The notes below the pieces were generated by a model that was not told the origin of the DNA, ran no database searches, and saw only the letters and a program-made list of their open reading frames with translations. A stretch of 64,000 nucleotides of DNA from Polyodon spathula (Eukaryota > Chordata > Actinopteri > Acipenseriformes > Polyodontidae), in the NCBI RefSeq assembly GCF_017654505.1, contig NC_054541.1, positions 50,247,986 through 50,311,985 of the forward strand, written 5' to 3'. Positions 21,975 to 34,446 of this stretch are shown piece after piece. A program made the position numbers and the translations under genes. Position 1 is the stretch's first letter, and the number at the start of each line of letters is the position of its first letter.

Positions 21975-23640
21975 GGATTGTTTAATGTAGGTCTAGATGT
22001 TGAATGCTCCAAAGAGGATGACATTCCAAATAAACGTCTCCTCCCATAATAAGGAAACGAGTGTCTAGATCCGGCAAAGAGGAAAGACAGTTAGAAAGTG
22101 TCACCCCAGTTGGGAGCGCAGACATTAGCCAATATCAGTGGAGTATTATAAAGTCTAGCAGTAACTAGAACAAAACGACCTTGAGGGTCCACCTTAGTCT
22201 GGGAAGCTGCAAACGGTGTTGATTGATGAATTAGAATTGCTGCACCCGTGGCTTTACCGTTAAACTGAGAACGAAGCACCTGGCCCACCCAATCCCTACG
22301 AATCCTGAACTGAACAGAAGCATGAAGGTGTGTCTCTTGCAGGAAAGCAATAGTTACTTTAAGAAGCTGAAGGTGTGACAGTAGTCTCTTATGCTTTACT
22401 GGGTGATTGAGTCCCTTAACATTCCAACTTATATATTTAACAGATGACCACCCATCCTGTTTGGCTGAGCTTATCTGTGCCACAACTAACCTATAATACG
22501 CAGACCCAAGAGCACACAGACGTGTTCTTACACAATAAACAGCAATTAAAGACAGTGAGGGGATTATATATATATATGTATATTTTTTTATATAAACATG
22601 AGTGGAAACTGCACAAAATGAAAAACAAAAGGGAGTCATAAGCTCCTGTGGGTATGTATGAATAAAGGCAGTTATAAACAGGGAACATTTTTAACTGACT
22701 TGGGAAGCCTTATCCTCCTACAAGCAAAACAGAGAATAAATAAATAAATAAAACAAAGAAGTATGTATCAGAATAGTAACAGACAACGGTGTTATTCATC
22801 AGCTACAAGCAAACCAACACGCTTTACATAAAGCTTAATCCGGGAAGATGAAATATTTCTGTCCCTTAAACAATAAATAGCTGTTTTCCAGGGCTTGGCG
22901 CAGAATGTAAATAGTGTATCCTGACGATGAAAGGACGAGGTTTCTGACCTTGACCAGGACATGGCTGAAGAGCTCTATGTGCCCGATCGAGTAAGGTTTT
23001 CCAAGAGCGTCCATCAGCAGCTGGGCCACGAATTCCATCCTCAGTGCCCTCCTCAATCCCAATCACCCTAAGGGTATTCCTCCTGGATCTCCCCTCCCAT
23101 CCTCACACTTTTCACTTAAGGATTTGATTGTCCACGTCAGACTCCAAGGCCGTAGTCGAACCAGACCAATGCAAGGCAGCCTTCTCCAAGTCCCCCAGTT
23201 TCTCACTGTGCGTATCGGTGAGGGCCTGCAATCAGACACTGAGGAAGTCCCCCAGTTTCTCGCTGTGCGTATCGGTGAGGGCCTGCAATCAGACACTGAG
23301 GAAGTCCCCCAGTTTCTCGCTGTGCGTATCGGTGAGGGCCTGCAATCAGACACTGAGGAAGTCCCCCAGTTTCTCGCTGTGTGTATCGGTGAGGGCCTGC
23401 AATCAGACACTGAGGAAGTCCCCCAGTTTCTCACTGTGCGTATCGGTGAGGGCCTGCAATCATATTTCAGCTTTTAGAGAGACGACTTCACTCCGAAGAG
23501 AGGATATAGCTCACAATGCAGTGATGTTGGCTGAATCATCGATGCTTTTCAGATGGGTAAGCAGCAACGGTCTCCTCTGTAGGACAGGCTGCAAGATCAA
23601 GGCTTCCAGCCAGAGCCTCCTTCTTTCCCCTTGCCCTTGA
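21975..23640 (-). mobile_element. degenerate L1-group LINE (ORF1 remnant and start of ORF2)
   Basis: Read on the minus strand, high to low coordinates. An ORF1 remnant shows a coiled-coil-type segment (ALTDTHSEKLGD, tandemly repeated) and then an RRM-like segment with LDRAHRALQP, GQKPRPFIVRIHY and LLFKGQKYFIFPD, split over shifted frames. After about 400 bp ORF2 begins with the endonuclease motifs ISWNVKGLNHP and IAFLQETHL, continuing through ANVCAPNWGD to LPDLDTRFLIMGG near 22050. The rest of ORF2, including all of the reverse transcriptase, is missing. These motifs match the L1/Tx1 group of fish and amphibian LINEs. The low-coordinate end lies next to the TA run carrying the Tc1 element. 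Confidence 0.8.
23191..23461 (-). repeat. 57-bp tandem repeat inside the dead L1 ORF1
   Basis: Nearly five copies of a 57-bp unit (19 codons) beginning CAGTTTCTCGCTGTGCGTAT on the plus strand. In the ORF1 frame each unit encodes LQALTDTHSEKLGD followed by a stop, so the duplications add stops and must have followed, or caused, loss of ORF1 function. Confidence 0.9.
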
Positions 23641-23957
23641 CATATTAGACGTTTACCTGGACAGTTGAATGTTCTCAAATAAATAATAAACAATGCATGC
23701 TTGTTTACAAAAAAGAAAAATACTGTAATGCCTTTGAAACTATAAATATATATATGCGGGAGCGAACAGAAAGTGCATCTCACTCATTCATAACTCTACA
23801 GCACCGCCATGAAAACTCTAGCCTGTATATTTTTGACAATTTTTAAACATCCAATTTAGACTTGGCTAATGTTTGAACTATTAACATGTCTATCATGTAA
23901 AACTGTAATAGACACACATACAAGAGTCTCCACTCTACCCCTCTCACCCAGAGGGAG
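23641..23957. other. unannotated, no feature recognised
   Basis: Spacer between the L1 remnant and the 45-bp array, with a short TATATATA run near 23745. Nothing recognised. Confidence 0.5.
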
Positions 23958-24436
23958 GTTATCAATATGTGACAGAACACATGGATCCTGAGCTGGCTAT
24001 TGGTTATCAATGAGTGACAGAACACATGGATCCTGAGCTGGCTATTGGTTATCAATGAGTGACAGAATACATGGATCCTGAGCTGGCTATTGGTTATCAA
24101 TGAGTGACAGAACACATGGATCCTGAGCTGGCTATTGGTTATCAATGAGTGACAGAACACATGGATCCTGAGCTGGCTATTGGTTACAGAACACATGGAT
24201 CCTGAGCTGGCTATTGGTTATCAATGAGTGACAGAATACATGGATCCTGAGCTGGCTATTGGTTATCAATGAGTGACAGAACACATGGATCCTGAGCTGG
24301 CTATTGGTTATCAATGAGTGACAGAACACATGGATCCTGAGCTGGCTATTGGTTATCAATGAGTGACAGAACACATGGATCCTGAGCTGGCTATTGGTTA
24401 TCAATGAGTGACAGAACACATGGATCCTGAGCTGGA
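23958..24436 (+). repeat. 45-bp minisatellite
   Basis: About 10.6 units of 45 bp, core GGTTATCAATGAGTGACAGA followed by ACACATGGATCCTGAGCTGG. Units are nearly identical. One unit near 24183 has lost about 17 bp. A 15-residue peptide repeat on the minus strand is incidental. Confidence 0.95.
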
Positions 24437-24759
24437 CCCGCCAGCCCCTCCTCCTCCTGATATTTTCATGACAAAAGTACATTTTTCCTTTAAAGGCTAC
24501 TCAACCCATCTCATCCTGAAGAGTAATCCCTTTAGAGAAAGAGAGAGAGCAGGCCGTCCAGACCAGGCTACCTAACTTCCTGCTGATTCACAGCGAGCAC
24601 AAAAGACGTGTCTGCACGGCCAGGAGAGGCCAGGGCAACAAAGCCTGTCTCAGCGGTGAGCCACTCTACAGCTCTACAGCTGTGGATAAAACCTTCACCG
24701 CTCCTCCGGGCCTCAACGCAAAGGAATTCCATTCTTACTTACGTGCTTGTGAAACACAA
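24437..24759. other. unannotated spacer
   Basis: No feature recognised. GC content is moderate. A short frame from 24682 runs into the next array. Confidence 0.5.
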
Positions 24760-26574
24760 GAGAGACCCAAATTAATAACCCCCCTCTCCTCTAGAAACTT
24801 CTGCAGTTTAACACAGAGCCAATTTAATACCCTCCTCTCCTCTAGAAACCTCTGCAGTTTAACACAGAGCCAATTTAATACCCTCCTCTCCTCTAGAAAC
24901 CTCTGCAGTTTAACACAGAGCCAATTTAATATCCTCTAGAAACCTCTGCAGTTTAACACAGAGCTAATTTAATACCCCCTCTCCTCTAGAAACCTCTGCA
25001 GTTTAACACAGAGCCAATTTAATACCCCCCTCTCCTCTAGAAACCTCTGCAGTTTAACACAGAGCCAATTTAATACCCCCCTCTCCTCTAGAAACCTCTG
25101 CAGTTTAACACAGAGCCAATTTAATACCCCCTTTCCTCTAGAAACCTCTGCAGTTTAACACAGAGCTAATTTAATACCCCCCTCTCCTCTAGAAACCTCT
25201 GCAGTTTAACACAGAGCCAATTTAATACCCCCCTCTCCTCTAGAAACCTCTGCAGTTTAGAGCTAATTTAATACCCCCCTCTCCTCTAGAAACCTCTGCA
25301 GTTTAACACAGAGCTAATTTAATACCCCCCTCTCCTCTAGAAACCTCTGCAGTTTAACACAGAGCTAATTTAATACCCCCCTTTCCTCTAGAAACCTCTG
25401 CAGTTTAACACAGAGCTAATTTAATACCCCCCTCTCCTCTAGAAACCTCTGCAGTTTAACACAGAGCCAATTTAATACCCCCCTTTCCTCTAGAAACCTC
25501 TGCAGTTTAACACAGAGCCAATTTAATACCCCCCTCTCCTCTAGAAACCTCTGCAGTTTAACACAGAGCCAATTTAATACCCCCTTTCCTCTAGAAACCT
25601 CTGCAGTTTAACACAGAGCTAATTTAATACCCCCCTCTCCTCTAGAAACCTCTGCAGTTTAACACAGAGCTAATTTAATACCCCCCTTTCCTCTAGAAAC
25701 CTCTGCAGTTTAACACAGAGCTAATTTAATACCCCCTCTCCTCTAGAAACCTCTGCAGTTTAACACAGAGCTAATTTAATACCCCCCTTTCCTCTAGAAA
25801 CCTCTGCAGTTTAACACAGAGCTAATTTAATACCCCCCTCTCCTCTAGAAACCTCTGCAGTTTAACACAGAGCTAATTTAATACCCCCCTCTCCTCTAGA
25901 AACCTCTGCAGTTTAACACAGAGCTAATTTAATATTCTAGAAACCTCTGCAGTTTAACACAGAGCTAATTTAATACCCCCCTCTCCTCTAGAAACCTCTG
26001 CAGTTTAACACAGAGCTAATTTAATACCCCCCTCTCCTCTAGAAACCTCTGCAGTTTAACACAGAGCTAATTTAATACCCCCCTCTCCTCTAGAAACCTC
26101 TGCAGTTTAACACAGAGCCAATTTAATACCCCCTCTCCTCTAGAAACCTCTGCAGTTTAACACAGAGCCAATTTAATACCCCCCTCTCCTCTAGAAACCT
26201 CTGCAGTTTAACACAGAGCCAATTTAATACCCCCCTCTCCTCTAGAAACCTCTGCAGTTTAACACAGAGCCAATTTAATACCCCCCTCTCCTCTAGAAAC
26301 CTCTGCAGTTTAACACAGAGCCAATTTAATACCCCCCTCTCCTCTAGAAACCTCTGCAGTTTAACACAGAGCTAATTTAATACCCCCCTCTCCTCTAGAA
26401 ACCTCTGCAGTTTAACACAGAGCTAATTTAATACCCCCCTCTCCTCTAGAAACCTCTGCAGTTTAACACAGAGCCAATTTAATACCCCCCTCTCCTCTAG
26501 AAACCTCTGCAGTTTAACACAGAGCCAATTTAATACCCCCCTCTCCTCTAGAAACCTCTGCAGTTTAACACAGA
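24760..26574 (+). repeat. 51-bp minisatellite with 3'-splice-site-like motifs
   Basis: About 35 units of 49-51 bp, core AACACAGAGCCAATTTAATA then CCCCCCTCTCCTCTAGAAAC then CTCTGCAGTTT. Each unit holds an AT-rich TAATTTAAT, a pyrimidine tract and CTAG/GCAG, which resembles a 3' splice acceptor on the plus strand. Variation is mainly C/T in GAGCCAAT/GAGCTAAT, a C/T in the tract (CTCTCC/CTTTCC) and the length of the C run. Confidence 0.95.
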
Positions 26575-27048
26575 CCCTGGCCCTGCCCTCACAGTGAAAG
26601 GCTGTCCTCTTGCAGGGCACACAGAACTTTAGGTAAGGGTTGAAAGAATAGGCTGAATTATTTAATATAGCAGGCTCTAACAAACTGCTATGCAAATTCA
26701 ACTTTATAATACATTTAAAAAAAGAAGCCTCATGCCCACATTTAATGTTGATTTTTTAATGTAATTATTAATTTTTTACAGCAGCATTTAAAAAATCCAA
26801 ACATGCTCCCATAATGTTCTTCTGGGCTCTGACATTTACAAAGCGTACAGACCGACTCCTTCCACATCGGTAGAGATGTGCAAACTTCATTAAACCACGC
26901 TGCACAGTTTACACTTCGATACTGTACCCATGGTGTGAAATTCACAAGGAAGTACAATCCAGGAACCAATGAAAGTGAAGCTAACACTTGGAAATTGTGC
27001 AATTAGAGTTGAGCCTCATTTAGGAGGTGATGAATATATTGACTGTAC

Positions 27049-27095
<47 letters not shown>

Positions 27096-28168
27096 GCCAA
27101 AGCTGTTTCAGTTTTTCCAGTTTATTCTTTTTCAACGTGACAGTTTTTCAATACAGGACAGCCGATGGCTTCTGGTTCGACAGTGACCCCTATTGGAGAG
27201 ACTGTGTTCCGATTTTATTAAACAGTAAGTGGATTCAAAAGGCATTTTACCATTTTTTTTTTTTTATTTCCTGTATGTGCAATCGTTCTGAGTAGTTTTG
27301 TTGCCCAGATATTTCATTTTAAATCTGTTTTCTTTGTATTACATGTGAAAATACATTTATTCATGTTTTGTAATGTTGCTGCAACTATGGGGTTTTTCTG
27401 GAAGAATTCCCTGGCCAAAGCAGTTGCACAGACTTGTAGATGGTTTAGTGACTGTGTGTAACGAGTAGCCACTCTCAGTAACCTGGGGAGCCCCGTCGGG
27501 AAGTAGGAAAGCTGTTCCCAGGTCTTGCTGTTCAGGAGTCCTCCTTTATTCCTATTCATTATGTGGAGGTTACTCCAGACTTCAAGGATTTTAAACAATC
27601 CGGTCCAACCATGTGCCTGGCGTTTAATTAATCTCGGCACATTCCTATACTTCATCTGTCTTCGACCATGTCATGTGGCGCCCATGATGTGTTCCAGACC
27701 CTGCCCTCGCTTCAGAAATCAGAGACATGCATAATTCACAGCTTCCTCTCCGGGGAGGGTATTGCAACGTACTCAACAGGAAACAACAGCATTCAAAATA
27801 ATACAGACTGGACACGATGGGTGCAAAATCTGCCCTTAGGTGCATGTAGCACAAACATGTGTGCATTTCTAACTGAAGTATTCATGTCCCACGCTGCTTG
27901 TCAATTAACTAGCAGGTATTTATCACTGCTGTCATTCCCTGCTGGATAATGAACAGCAGAGACAGTGCTGAAGGTGAGGGCAGTTAGCGAAAGACAATTT
28001 CAACTTGAAACTGGAGTTTCTATGAACAGCAACAACTGCAACAAAGCATATGAAACCAAACGTGTACAATATACTAGTCATTGACATTTCCAAAGGGTTA
28101 GAACAATGTGCCAGTGAAAAGGTTCATTAGTACTGGACAACCAACGCCTGCAATGGAACTTTATCAAG
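26575..28168. other. unannotated, with a (GT)n tract
   Basis: It contains a (GT)n run at about 27048-27091. A small plus-strand block at about 27159-27227 lies between CAATACAG and GTAAGT and is open (TADGFWFDSDPYWRDCVPIL), but it is isolated and I could not tie it to anything. A 113-codon minus frame at 27314-27655 has no recognisable motif. Confidence 0.35.
27048..27091. repeat. (GT)n microsatellite
   Basis: About 20 tandem GT dinucleotides. Confidence 0.95.
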
Positions 28169-28195
28169 AGAATCATCTCTCCCTCTCTCTCTCCC

Positions 28196-28251
<56 letters not shown>
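28169..28251. repeat. (CT)n microsatellite
   Basis: CT dinucleotide run with a few CCCT interruptions at its left end. Confidence 0.95.
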
Positions 28252-28254
<3 letters not shown>

Positions 28255-28805
28255 TCCAGTGGTTCCTCTTTCCAGACCACATTGTTCTCGCTCCTACCTG
28301 CATGGCTCAAAGGTTAGGCTCAGCAGCTCTGCAGTCCCTGGCTGCTGGTTTCATTACTGCTCTGTGAATCTGATCATGATGGATTAGATATTAAAGCCCC
28401 CAGCATGGTGGCCCCCTCCATAAGTCTTGCTGCTGATCCCTGAGCTAGCGTTGCTTTGTCTGCTCTGATACTGTGGGATTCTATTAAAGAACCATTAGAC
28501 TACAGGACTTCCCTTACCTTGATTGAGTACCCCCCTGGTTCCATTGAACTGCTATGAAAACCATTATTGTGGTATATTTAATACAGTCAGTCACCAGCAT
28601 GTTTTTTACATCAGTAATAATAAATGAGGATTCATAACACAAACCACGAGATTAGTTAGTTTTATGAACACAGGCCCCTCTTGTGTTTGAATTGTAACTG
28701 AAGGTACTGTAGCTTTTACCTATGCTTATATTCACAAAGCTAAATGTGTCAATTCCTGTGATTCTCCTAGTGTAAAGAAGCCTGCTCTTGGTATTGTAGA
28801 AGTCA
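28252..28805. other. unannotated, no feature recognised
   Basis: Non-coding spacer. Neither strand shows a gene or a transposon end that I can name. Confidence 0.5.
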
Positions 28806-30018
28806 CCAGCACCCAACAGCTGAGGGGCACAAAGACACAAACAAACAGAGTCCTCCTGCCCCAAAGACACACAAACAAGGAAAACAGTCGAGTCCTCCTG
28901 CCCCAAAGACACACAAACAAGAAAAACAGCTGAGTCCTCCTGCCCCAGAGACACACAAACAAGGAAAACAGCCGAGTCCTCCTGCCCCAGAGACACACAA
29001 ACAAGGAAAACAGCCGAGTCCTCCTGCCCCAAAGACACACAAACAAGGAAAACAGCCGAGTCCTCCTGCCCCAAAGACACACAAACAAGGAAAACAGCCG
29101 AGTCCTCCTGCCCCAAAGACACACAAACAAGGAAAACAGCCGAGTCCTCCTGCCCCAAAGACACACAAACAAGGAAAACAGCCGAGTCCTCCTGCCCCAA
29201 AGACACACAAACAAGGAAAACAGACTCCTGCCCCAAAGACACACAAACAAGGAAAACAGCCGAGTCCTCCTGCCCCAAAGACACACAAACAACGAAAACA
29301 GACACACAAACAAGGAAAACAGCCGAGTCCTCCTGCCCCAAAGACACACAAACAAGGAAAACAGCCGAGTCCTCCTGCCCCAAAGACACACAAACAAGGA
29401 AAACAGCTGAGTCCTCCTGCCCCAAAGACACACAAACAAGGAAAACAGCTGAGTCCTCCTGCCCCAAAGACACACAAACAAGGAAAACAGCTGAGTCCTC
29501 CTGCCCCAGAGACACACAAACAAGGAAAACAGCCGAGTCCTCCTGCCCCAAAGACACACAAACAAGGAAAACAGCCGAGTCCTCCTGCCCCAAAGACACA
29601 CAAACAAGGAAAACAGCCGAGTCCTCCTGCCCCAAAGACACACAAACAACGAAAACAGCCGAGTCCTCCTGCCCCAAAGACACACAAACAACGAAAACAG
29701 CCGAGTCCTCCTGCCCCAAAGACACACAAACAACGAAAACAGCCGAGTCCTCCTGCCCCAAAGACACACAAACAAGGAAAACAGCAGAGTCCTCCTGCCC
29801 CAAAGACACACAAACAATGAAAACAGCCGAGTCCTCCTGCCCCAAAGACACACAAACAAGGAAAACAGCCGAGTCCTCCTGCCCCAAAGACACACAAACA
29901 AGGAAAACAGCCGAGTCCTCCTGCCCCAAAGACACACAAACAAGGAAAACAGCTGAGTCCTCCTGCCCCAGAGACACACAAACAAGGAAAACAGCAGAGT
30001 CCTCCTGCCCCAAAGACA
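28806..30018 (+). repeat. 41-bp minisatellite
   Basis: About 29 units of 41 bp, core AAGACACACAAACAAGGAAA then ACAGCCGAGTCCTCCTGCCC. Two units (near 29222 and 29300) carry internal deletions. Because 41 is not a multiple of 3 and the minus strand lacks stops, three minus frames of 390-470 codons run through it. They are artefacts. Confidence 0.95.
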
Positions 30019-30994
30019 AATCCTCAGGTACCAAATGATGTATTTATTGGGAGCAGCTGTTACTGAGCGGATGCAATTGTCACTCATGGGATCACTGCGA
30101 TCCGTGTTTTGGTTATTTGTTCTGAAAGACGTGACCGTGGCGACATGCACAGCCGCGGTGATTAGCAGTGAACGAAGGTGCTACACAGGCAAGCTTCCAA
30201 GAGTTCATTGTGAAACTGGAAATCCAAAAAGTAGCGACTAGCGACACAGATTGTTTAGCGGTTCAGCACTTCTGTTTACTTTCTGAAAAGACATGTATTG
30301 CTGGACACAGTGTTTGTTTGCTTGTTTAATCAGAGCAGCACTCAGCTGGTGAGAGGATTGAAAAGAATCAGATTGCCAGGAGCTTTGCGGTGGTGAGCAG
30401 CACTGCAGGAGAATAGCTGTTTACCAGCCAAACGTTTCCCCTCCTCGGGTGCATGTTGAGGAAGTGCTAAAGAGGAGTCTGGCTGGCTCGGTTAATCAGG
30501 TTCCACACACTCTGGAGGGGCTAAAAACAGCTCCTTAAAAATGACACTATTGAGGATTGCAAATGTATGGAGTGCAATTAAAGCTTAAATACTGCACGTG
30601 TCAATGTGGCTGACTTAAACTGAACTGAGTTTCAATGTATAAGTACTGCAGGGTTTGACGAAAATTACATAACGACCTTCTAAGCACATGAAATGTGAAC
30701 AAATGACTGTAATAATAATATCACTAATTCAAAAAAACACAAAACTCTTCTGGGAATGTTGACACGCCAACATATTTGTAACAGAAAAAAACTGTCCTAT
30801 TTTTAAAATGAGTTTTTAATTATTTAAAATTACACAACCATGGAAGATTACAAAGCAGAGTTGTTATTGTCTGTTCCTTCAGTGTCTTCTAACAGATTAG
30901 TCATTTTTTGCATTGATAATTATAACAAAATGGTTTTTTGTTGCTAGTTCTCAGGGGGGAGGGTTGTGCAGAATTGGAGGATTGCAATCAACAC
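30019..30994. other. unannotated, no feature recognised
   Basis: Non-coding sequence between the 41-bp array and a LINE fragment. No motif recognised. Confidence 0.5.
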
Positions 30995-31146
30995 TATTTC
31001 CACAGAAATAGAGGTAGGAGACATTTCTTCACACACAGTCCTGTTGTTGACAAAGTTTTGACATCATTCAGCGAATGGGAACCGTACAAGCACCAGTGGG
31101 CCAAATGGCCTCCTTTCGTTGGTAAAATATCTTATGTTCTTATGTG
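30995..31146 (+). mobile_element. CR1/L2-group LINE 3' fragment
   Basis: The text ACAGAAATAGAGGTAGGAGA, then CATTTCTTCACACACAG, and later GGGCCAAATGGCCTCCTTTC and CTTATGTTCTTATG, follows the 3' end of the LINE at 38951-43197 with a deletion. The terminal CTTATG repeats mark the element's 3' end. Confidence 0.8.
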
Positions 31147-31263
31147 CCTGGCATTCACATAATCACTTCATGTCTCTTATGAAACAGTTAAATTCTTCCA
31201 CCATGCTCTTGCTCAATTCAAGCTGCACATACACCCTGGAGCAGACAGCAGTCTGGTACTCAC

Positions 31264-31396
31264 CGCCAGGCTTGTAAACTGTGCCTGGGCTCCCTCTTTT
31301 TCAGGACCCTGTTGGCGTGACGACAGGGCGGGACCACCAGTTGCCACTCCCTCTCCCGTGTTGGCCCCTCCCTGTCCTGGCTGTGCTCCGGAGTGT
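31264..31396 (-). CDS. candidate exon 3, unknown gene
   Basis: On the minus strand, the acceptor TTGTCCTTGTATTTCATAG precedes 133 bp that end in CTGGCG followed by the donor GTGAGT. In the frame with two leading bases it encodes 43 codons, including PTREREWQLVVPPCRHANRV and LKKREPRHSLQAW, leaving two bases. A second frame is also open, but only this one joins in phase to candidate exon 2. The peptide is basic and charged with no domain I recognise. Both splice ends are good. Confidence 0.42.
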
Positions 31397-32048
31397 CTAT
31401 GAAATACAAGGACAAACTGAATCACAACGAGGGCAGCAGAAACACTTACTCTGTCAAACACTGACAGTGCCTGCATTAAACTAGAAAAAAAAAATCACAT
31501 CATGAAGACAAGCACTTCTCCTGCCATCTTCTTCACTGCACCAAGATACCATGGAATCTGCATTTGGGAACACTGACTTGTATTCTGCGGTGGCCTCGCT
31601 CAAGTTTAATGAAAGTGCCTTCCTGAGGGGATTAGCACCTGGGAAGGTGGAGAAACGCCCTCATGTCGTATTCAATATAACAGGCAAACCACATTGCTGC
31701 ACATATCATTATATGAACTGCCTGAACGTGGGCAGCTGCTCAGAGAGGTCTGGCACTCTTTCACAGAGAAGCAGGGCTATTCACTCTGTCTCGGTGTCCC
31801 CAGAGCAGGCCCTGATTTTTCCATGCTGGAGACTATGTGTTTGCCATTAGATTCCTCAGCTCCTGTAACTGGGCACCTCCTGACGTAAAAGCTGCGATAT
31901 CAACTAGGATTACGGCACTCAAGCACCGGCTCTCACACACACTCTCCACTCTTGTAAAATAAAACTCAGCAGCATTAAAGAACAAGGAAACAAAACACAC
32001 ACAGGGAGGGAGAAAACAGAGGAACTTAGCTGTATCATTGAACCTCAC
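31397..32048. other. intron between candidate exons 2 and 3; nothing else recognised
   Basis: 652 bp on the minus strand between the two candidate exons, starting GTGAGG and ending ATAG in that orientation. It has a T-rich tract on the minus strand near 31485-31495. No repeat or transposon recognised. Confidence 0.4.
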
Positions 32049-32128
32049 CGTTTGAGCCAAGGAGCTTATAGATGAAATATGTAGAAAAATCTCTGGCCAC
32101 AAGGCTGTAGCTGTTCCCGATGGAGTCA
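32049..32128 (-). CDS. candidate exon 2, unknown gene
   Basis: The most exon-like block in the window. On the minus strand a pyrimidine-rich acceptor (TTCTTCTCCCACTCTTATTG then CCTTAG) precedes 80 bp ending in AAACG and the donor GTGAGG. The frame with one leading base gives 26 codons, DSIGNSYSLVARDFSTYF then IYKLLGSN, and leaves one base. This mixed hydrophobic/polar text is typical of a folded protein. The entry phase fits candidate exon 1 (two bases left, making Ser), and the exit phase fits candidate exon 3 (making Asp). I do not recognise the family. Confidence 0.5.
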
Positions 32129-33199
32129 CTAAGGCAATAAGAGTGGGAGAAGAAAGCATGTTAAAACATTTCTTCTATCTCCTGGCAGTCTACCAAGCTG
32201 GGAAATAACAAACAGCTCAGCAGCCAGGAAACAGGACAGTCTTGCATCAGCGAGTCTTCAGTAAACACAGGGATGAAAGAGGTTAGGGTGTGACAGAGTG
32301 AGAGTGTGTGTGAGAGTGAGAGTGTGTGAGAATGTGAGCATGAGTGTGTGTGAGTGAGTGTGAGCATAAGAGAGTGAGAGTGTGTGTGAGAGTGAGAGTG
32401 TGTGAGTGTGTGTGAGCATGAGTGTGTGTGAGAGTGAGCATAAGAGAGTGAGAGTGTGTGTGAGAGTGAGTGTGTGAACATGTGGAAGTATGTGAGCATG
32501 TGAGAGTGAGTGTGAGTGTGTGAGACTGAGTGGGTTTGAGTGTGAGCGTGTGAGAGTGTGTGTGAATGTGAGAGTGTGAGCGAGTGTGGCTACACTGACA
32601 CAGAATCAGGACCCTATTCAGAAGTGCAGAAGGCAATTTCTATGAGAGAAATGAAGCAATAGCGTGTTTCATAGCCTACATCTCGAACAGAGATTAACCT
32701 GCTCTAACAGAACAACGACCTCTAACGTATTATTCAGAAGCATTTTAAAATCCATGTCCCACAGTGCCAGAGTTAACCAGGGCACACAGAAATGTTCAGC
32801 AGCAATCAGAGTGCTCTCTCAACACTTCTCAGCTATCAAGACTAAAAAAAGGGATCTGTTCTTATTTTTTTTCATTTTTGCTCTTTTTTTTTAATGTTGA
32901 TGGATAGCCGCATCAGGGGCTGCAAATAAGAGGGATAATAAGGGATGTGAAGATGATGTGTGTTATCAGAGCACATCAGTGGGTTTCTCTGTGCTGGTTA
33001 TTAACAGATATTTCTCAAGCCGGAGGCACGGAGTGAAAGATCAATCACTGTGATAAGTAGGGTTGGCGCAGACGGCCTGGCGTGTCACCTCGCGCTGATT
33101 AATTTCTCCAGCACCACCACTGCTGCTCTCCATCCCGCCATGTTGGTGCTCTGGAGCGTGACTCCTCACCTCACCCTCCCCAAACACTCGGAAATACCC
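32129..33199. other. unannotated, contains a GT/GAGA-rich tract
   Basis: The tract at about 32290-32585 is a degenerate GTGAGAGTGTGT repeat. The remainder is non-coding with no recognised feature. Confidence 0.5.
32290..32585. repeat. degenerate (GTGAGA/GTGT)n tract
   Basis: About 300 bp composed of GTGTGTGAGAGTGAGAGTG-type words. Histidine/serine-rich frames on the minus strand are artefacts. Confidence 0.9.
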
Positions 33200-34146
33200 G
33201 TCAGAGCTGTCAGGGTGAATCTGTCATAACACTGTCAGGATGACTCTCTACAGTCAGAGCTGTCATTAACACTGTCAGGATGACTCTCTACAGTCAGAGC
33301 TGTCATAACACTGTCAGGATGACTCTCTACAGTCAGAGCTGTCATTAACACTGTCAGGATGACTCTCTACAGTCAGAGCTGTCATTAACACTGTCAGGAT
33401 CACTCTCTCTACAGTCAGAGCTGTCATTAACACTGTCAGGATGACTCTCTCTACAGTCAGAGCTGTCATTAACACTGTCAGGATGACTCTCTCTCTACAG
33501 TCAGAGCTGTCATTAACACTGTCAGGATGACTCTCTACAGTCAGAGCTGTCATTAACACTGTCAGGATGACTCTCTACAGTCAGAGCTGTCATTAACACT
33601 GTCAGGATGACTCTCTCTCTACAGTCAGAGCTGTCATTAACACTGTCAGGATGACTCTCTCTACAGTCAGAGCTGTCATTAACACTGTCAGGATGACTCT
33701 CTCTCTACAGTCAGAGCTGTCATTAACACTGTCAGGATGATTCTACAGAGCTGTCATTAACACTGTCAGGATGATGCTCTCTACAGTCAGAGCTGTCATA
33801 ACACTGTCAGGATGACTCTCTCTACAGTCAGAGCTGTCATTAACACTGTCAGGATCACTCTCTCTACAGTCAGAGCTGTCATTAACACTGTCAGGATGAC
33901 TCTCTACAGTCAGAGCTGTCATAACACTGTCAGGATGACTCTCTCTACAGTCAGAGCTGTCATTAACACTGTCAGGATGACTCTCTCTATAGTCAGAGCT
34001 GTCATTAACACTGTCAGGATGACTCTCTCTCTACAGTCAGAGCTGTCATTAACACTGTCAGGATCACTCTCTCTACAGTCAGAGCTGTTATTAACACTGT
34101 CAGTATGACTCTCTCTACAGTCGGAGCTGTCATTAACACAGTCAGG
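33200..34146 (+). repeat. 40-42-bp minisatellite with 3'-splice-site-like motifs
   Basis: About 23 units, core TCAGAGCTGTCATTAACACT then GTCAGGATGACTCTCTCTAC then AG. Unit length varies through the number of CT dinucleotides and an occasional missing T. CTCTCTCTACAG|TCAG is a strong 3' acceptor-like motif on the plus strand, with TTAAC upstream as a branch-point-like word. Confidence 0.95.
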
Positions 34147-34446
34147 ATGAGAGGCGCAAAGTCTGGGTGCCACAACGCTTCACAGTCAGCAGGATTGGCC
34201 AGCAAAGTCTCCCCGGACTGATAGTGCTACAGAGGATAATTATTAGTGGCAGTCACAGGGAGTTAATTTTTCTTTGCAGAGTCTCTTGGTAAGATTATCA
34301 GAAACCAGAGGACTAACTTAGTAATTAGCTCTTTGCTGAGCTGAGTTACCGGTATTGGATGATAAAGGGTTGTGTAGCAATGATCAGAGGAGAATCCAGG
34401 TTCTCAGGGGTGCCTCGATTGTTTCTTGCTAGCCGTATAAGAGGCA
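34147..34446. other. unannotated spacer
   Basis: Nothing recognised between the minisatellite and the LTR-like segment. Confidence 0.5.

Noticed and set aside
27159..27227. Plus-strand exon-like block (TADGFWFDSDPYW)
   Set aside because: It has acceptor and donor-like ends, but there is no partner exon on the plus strand. Too short to support alone.
28652..30150. Three overlapping 390-470-codon minus frames
   Set aside because: Artefact of the 41-bp array. All three frames are open and the peptides are pure repeats.
31281..31484. Plus-strand exon after CTCCCTCTTTTTCAG
   Set aside because: It lies directly opposite candidate exon 3, whose minus-strand splice sites and phase fit are better.
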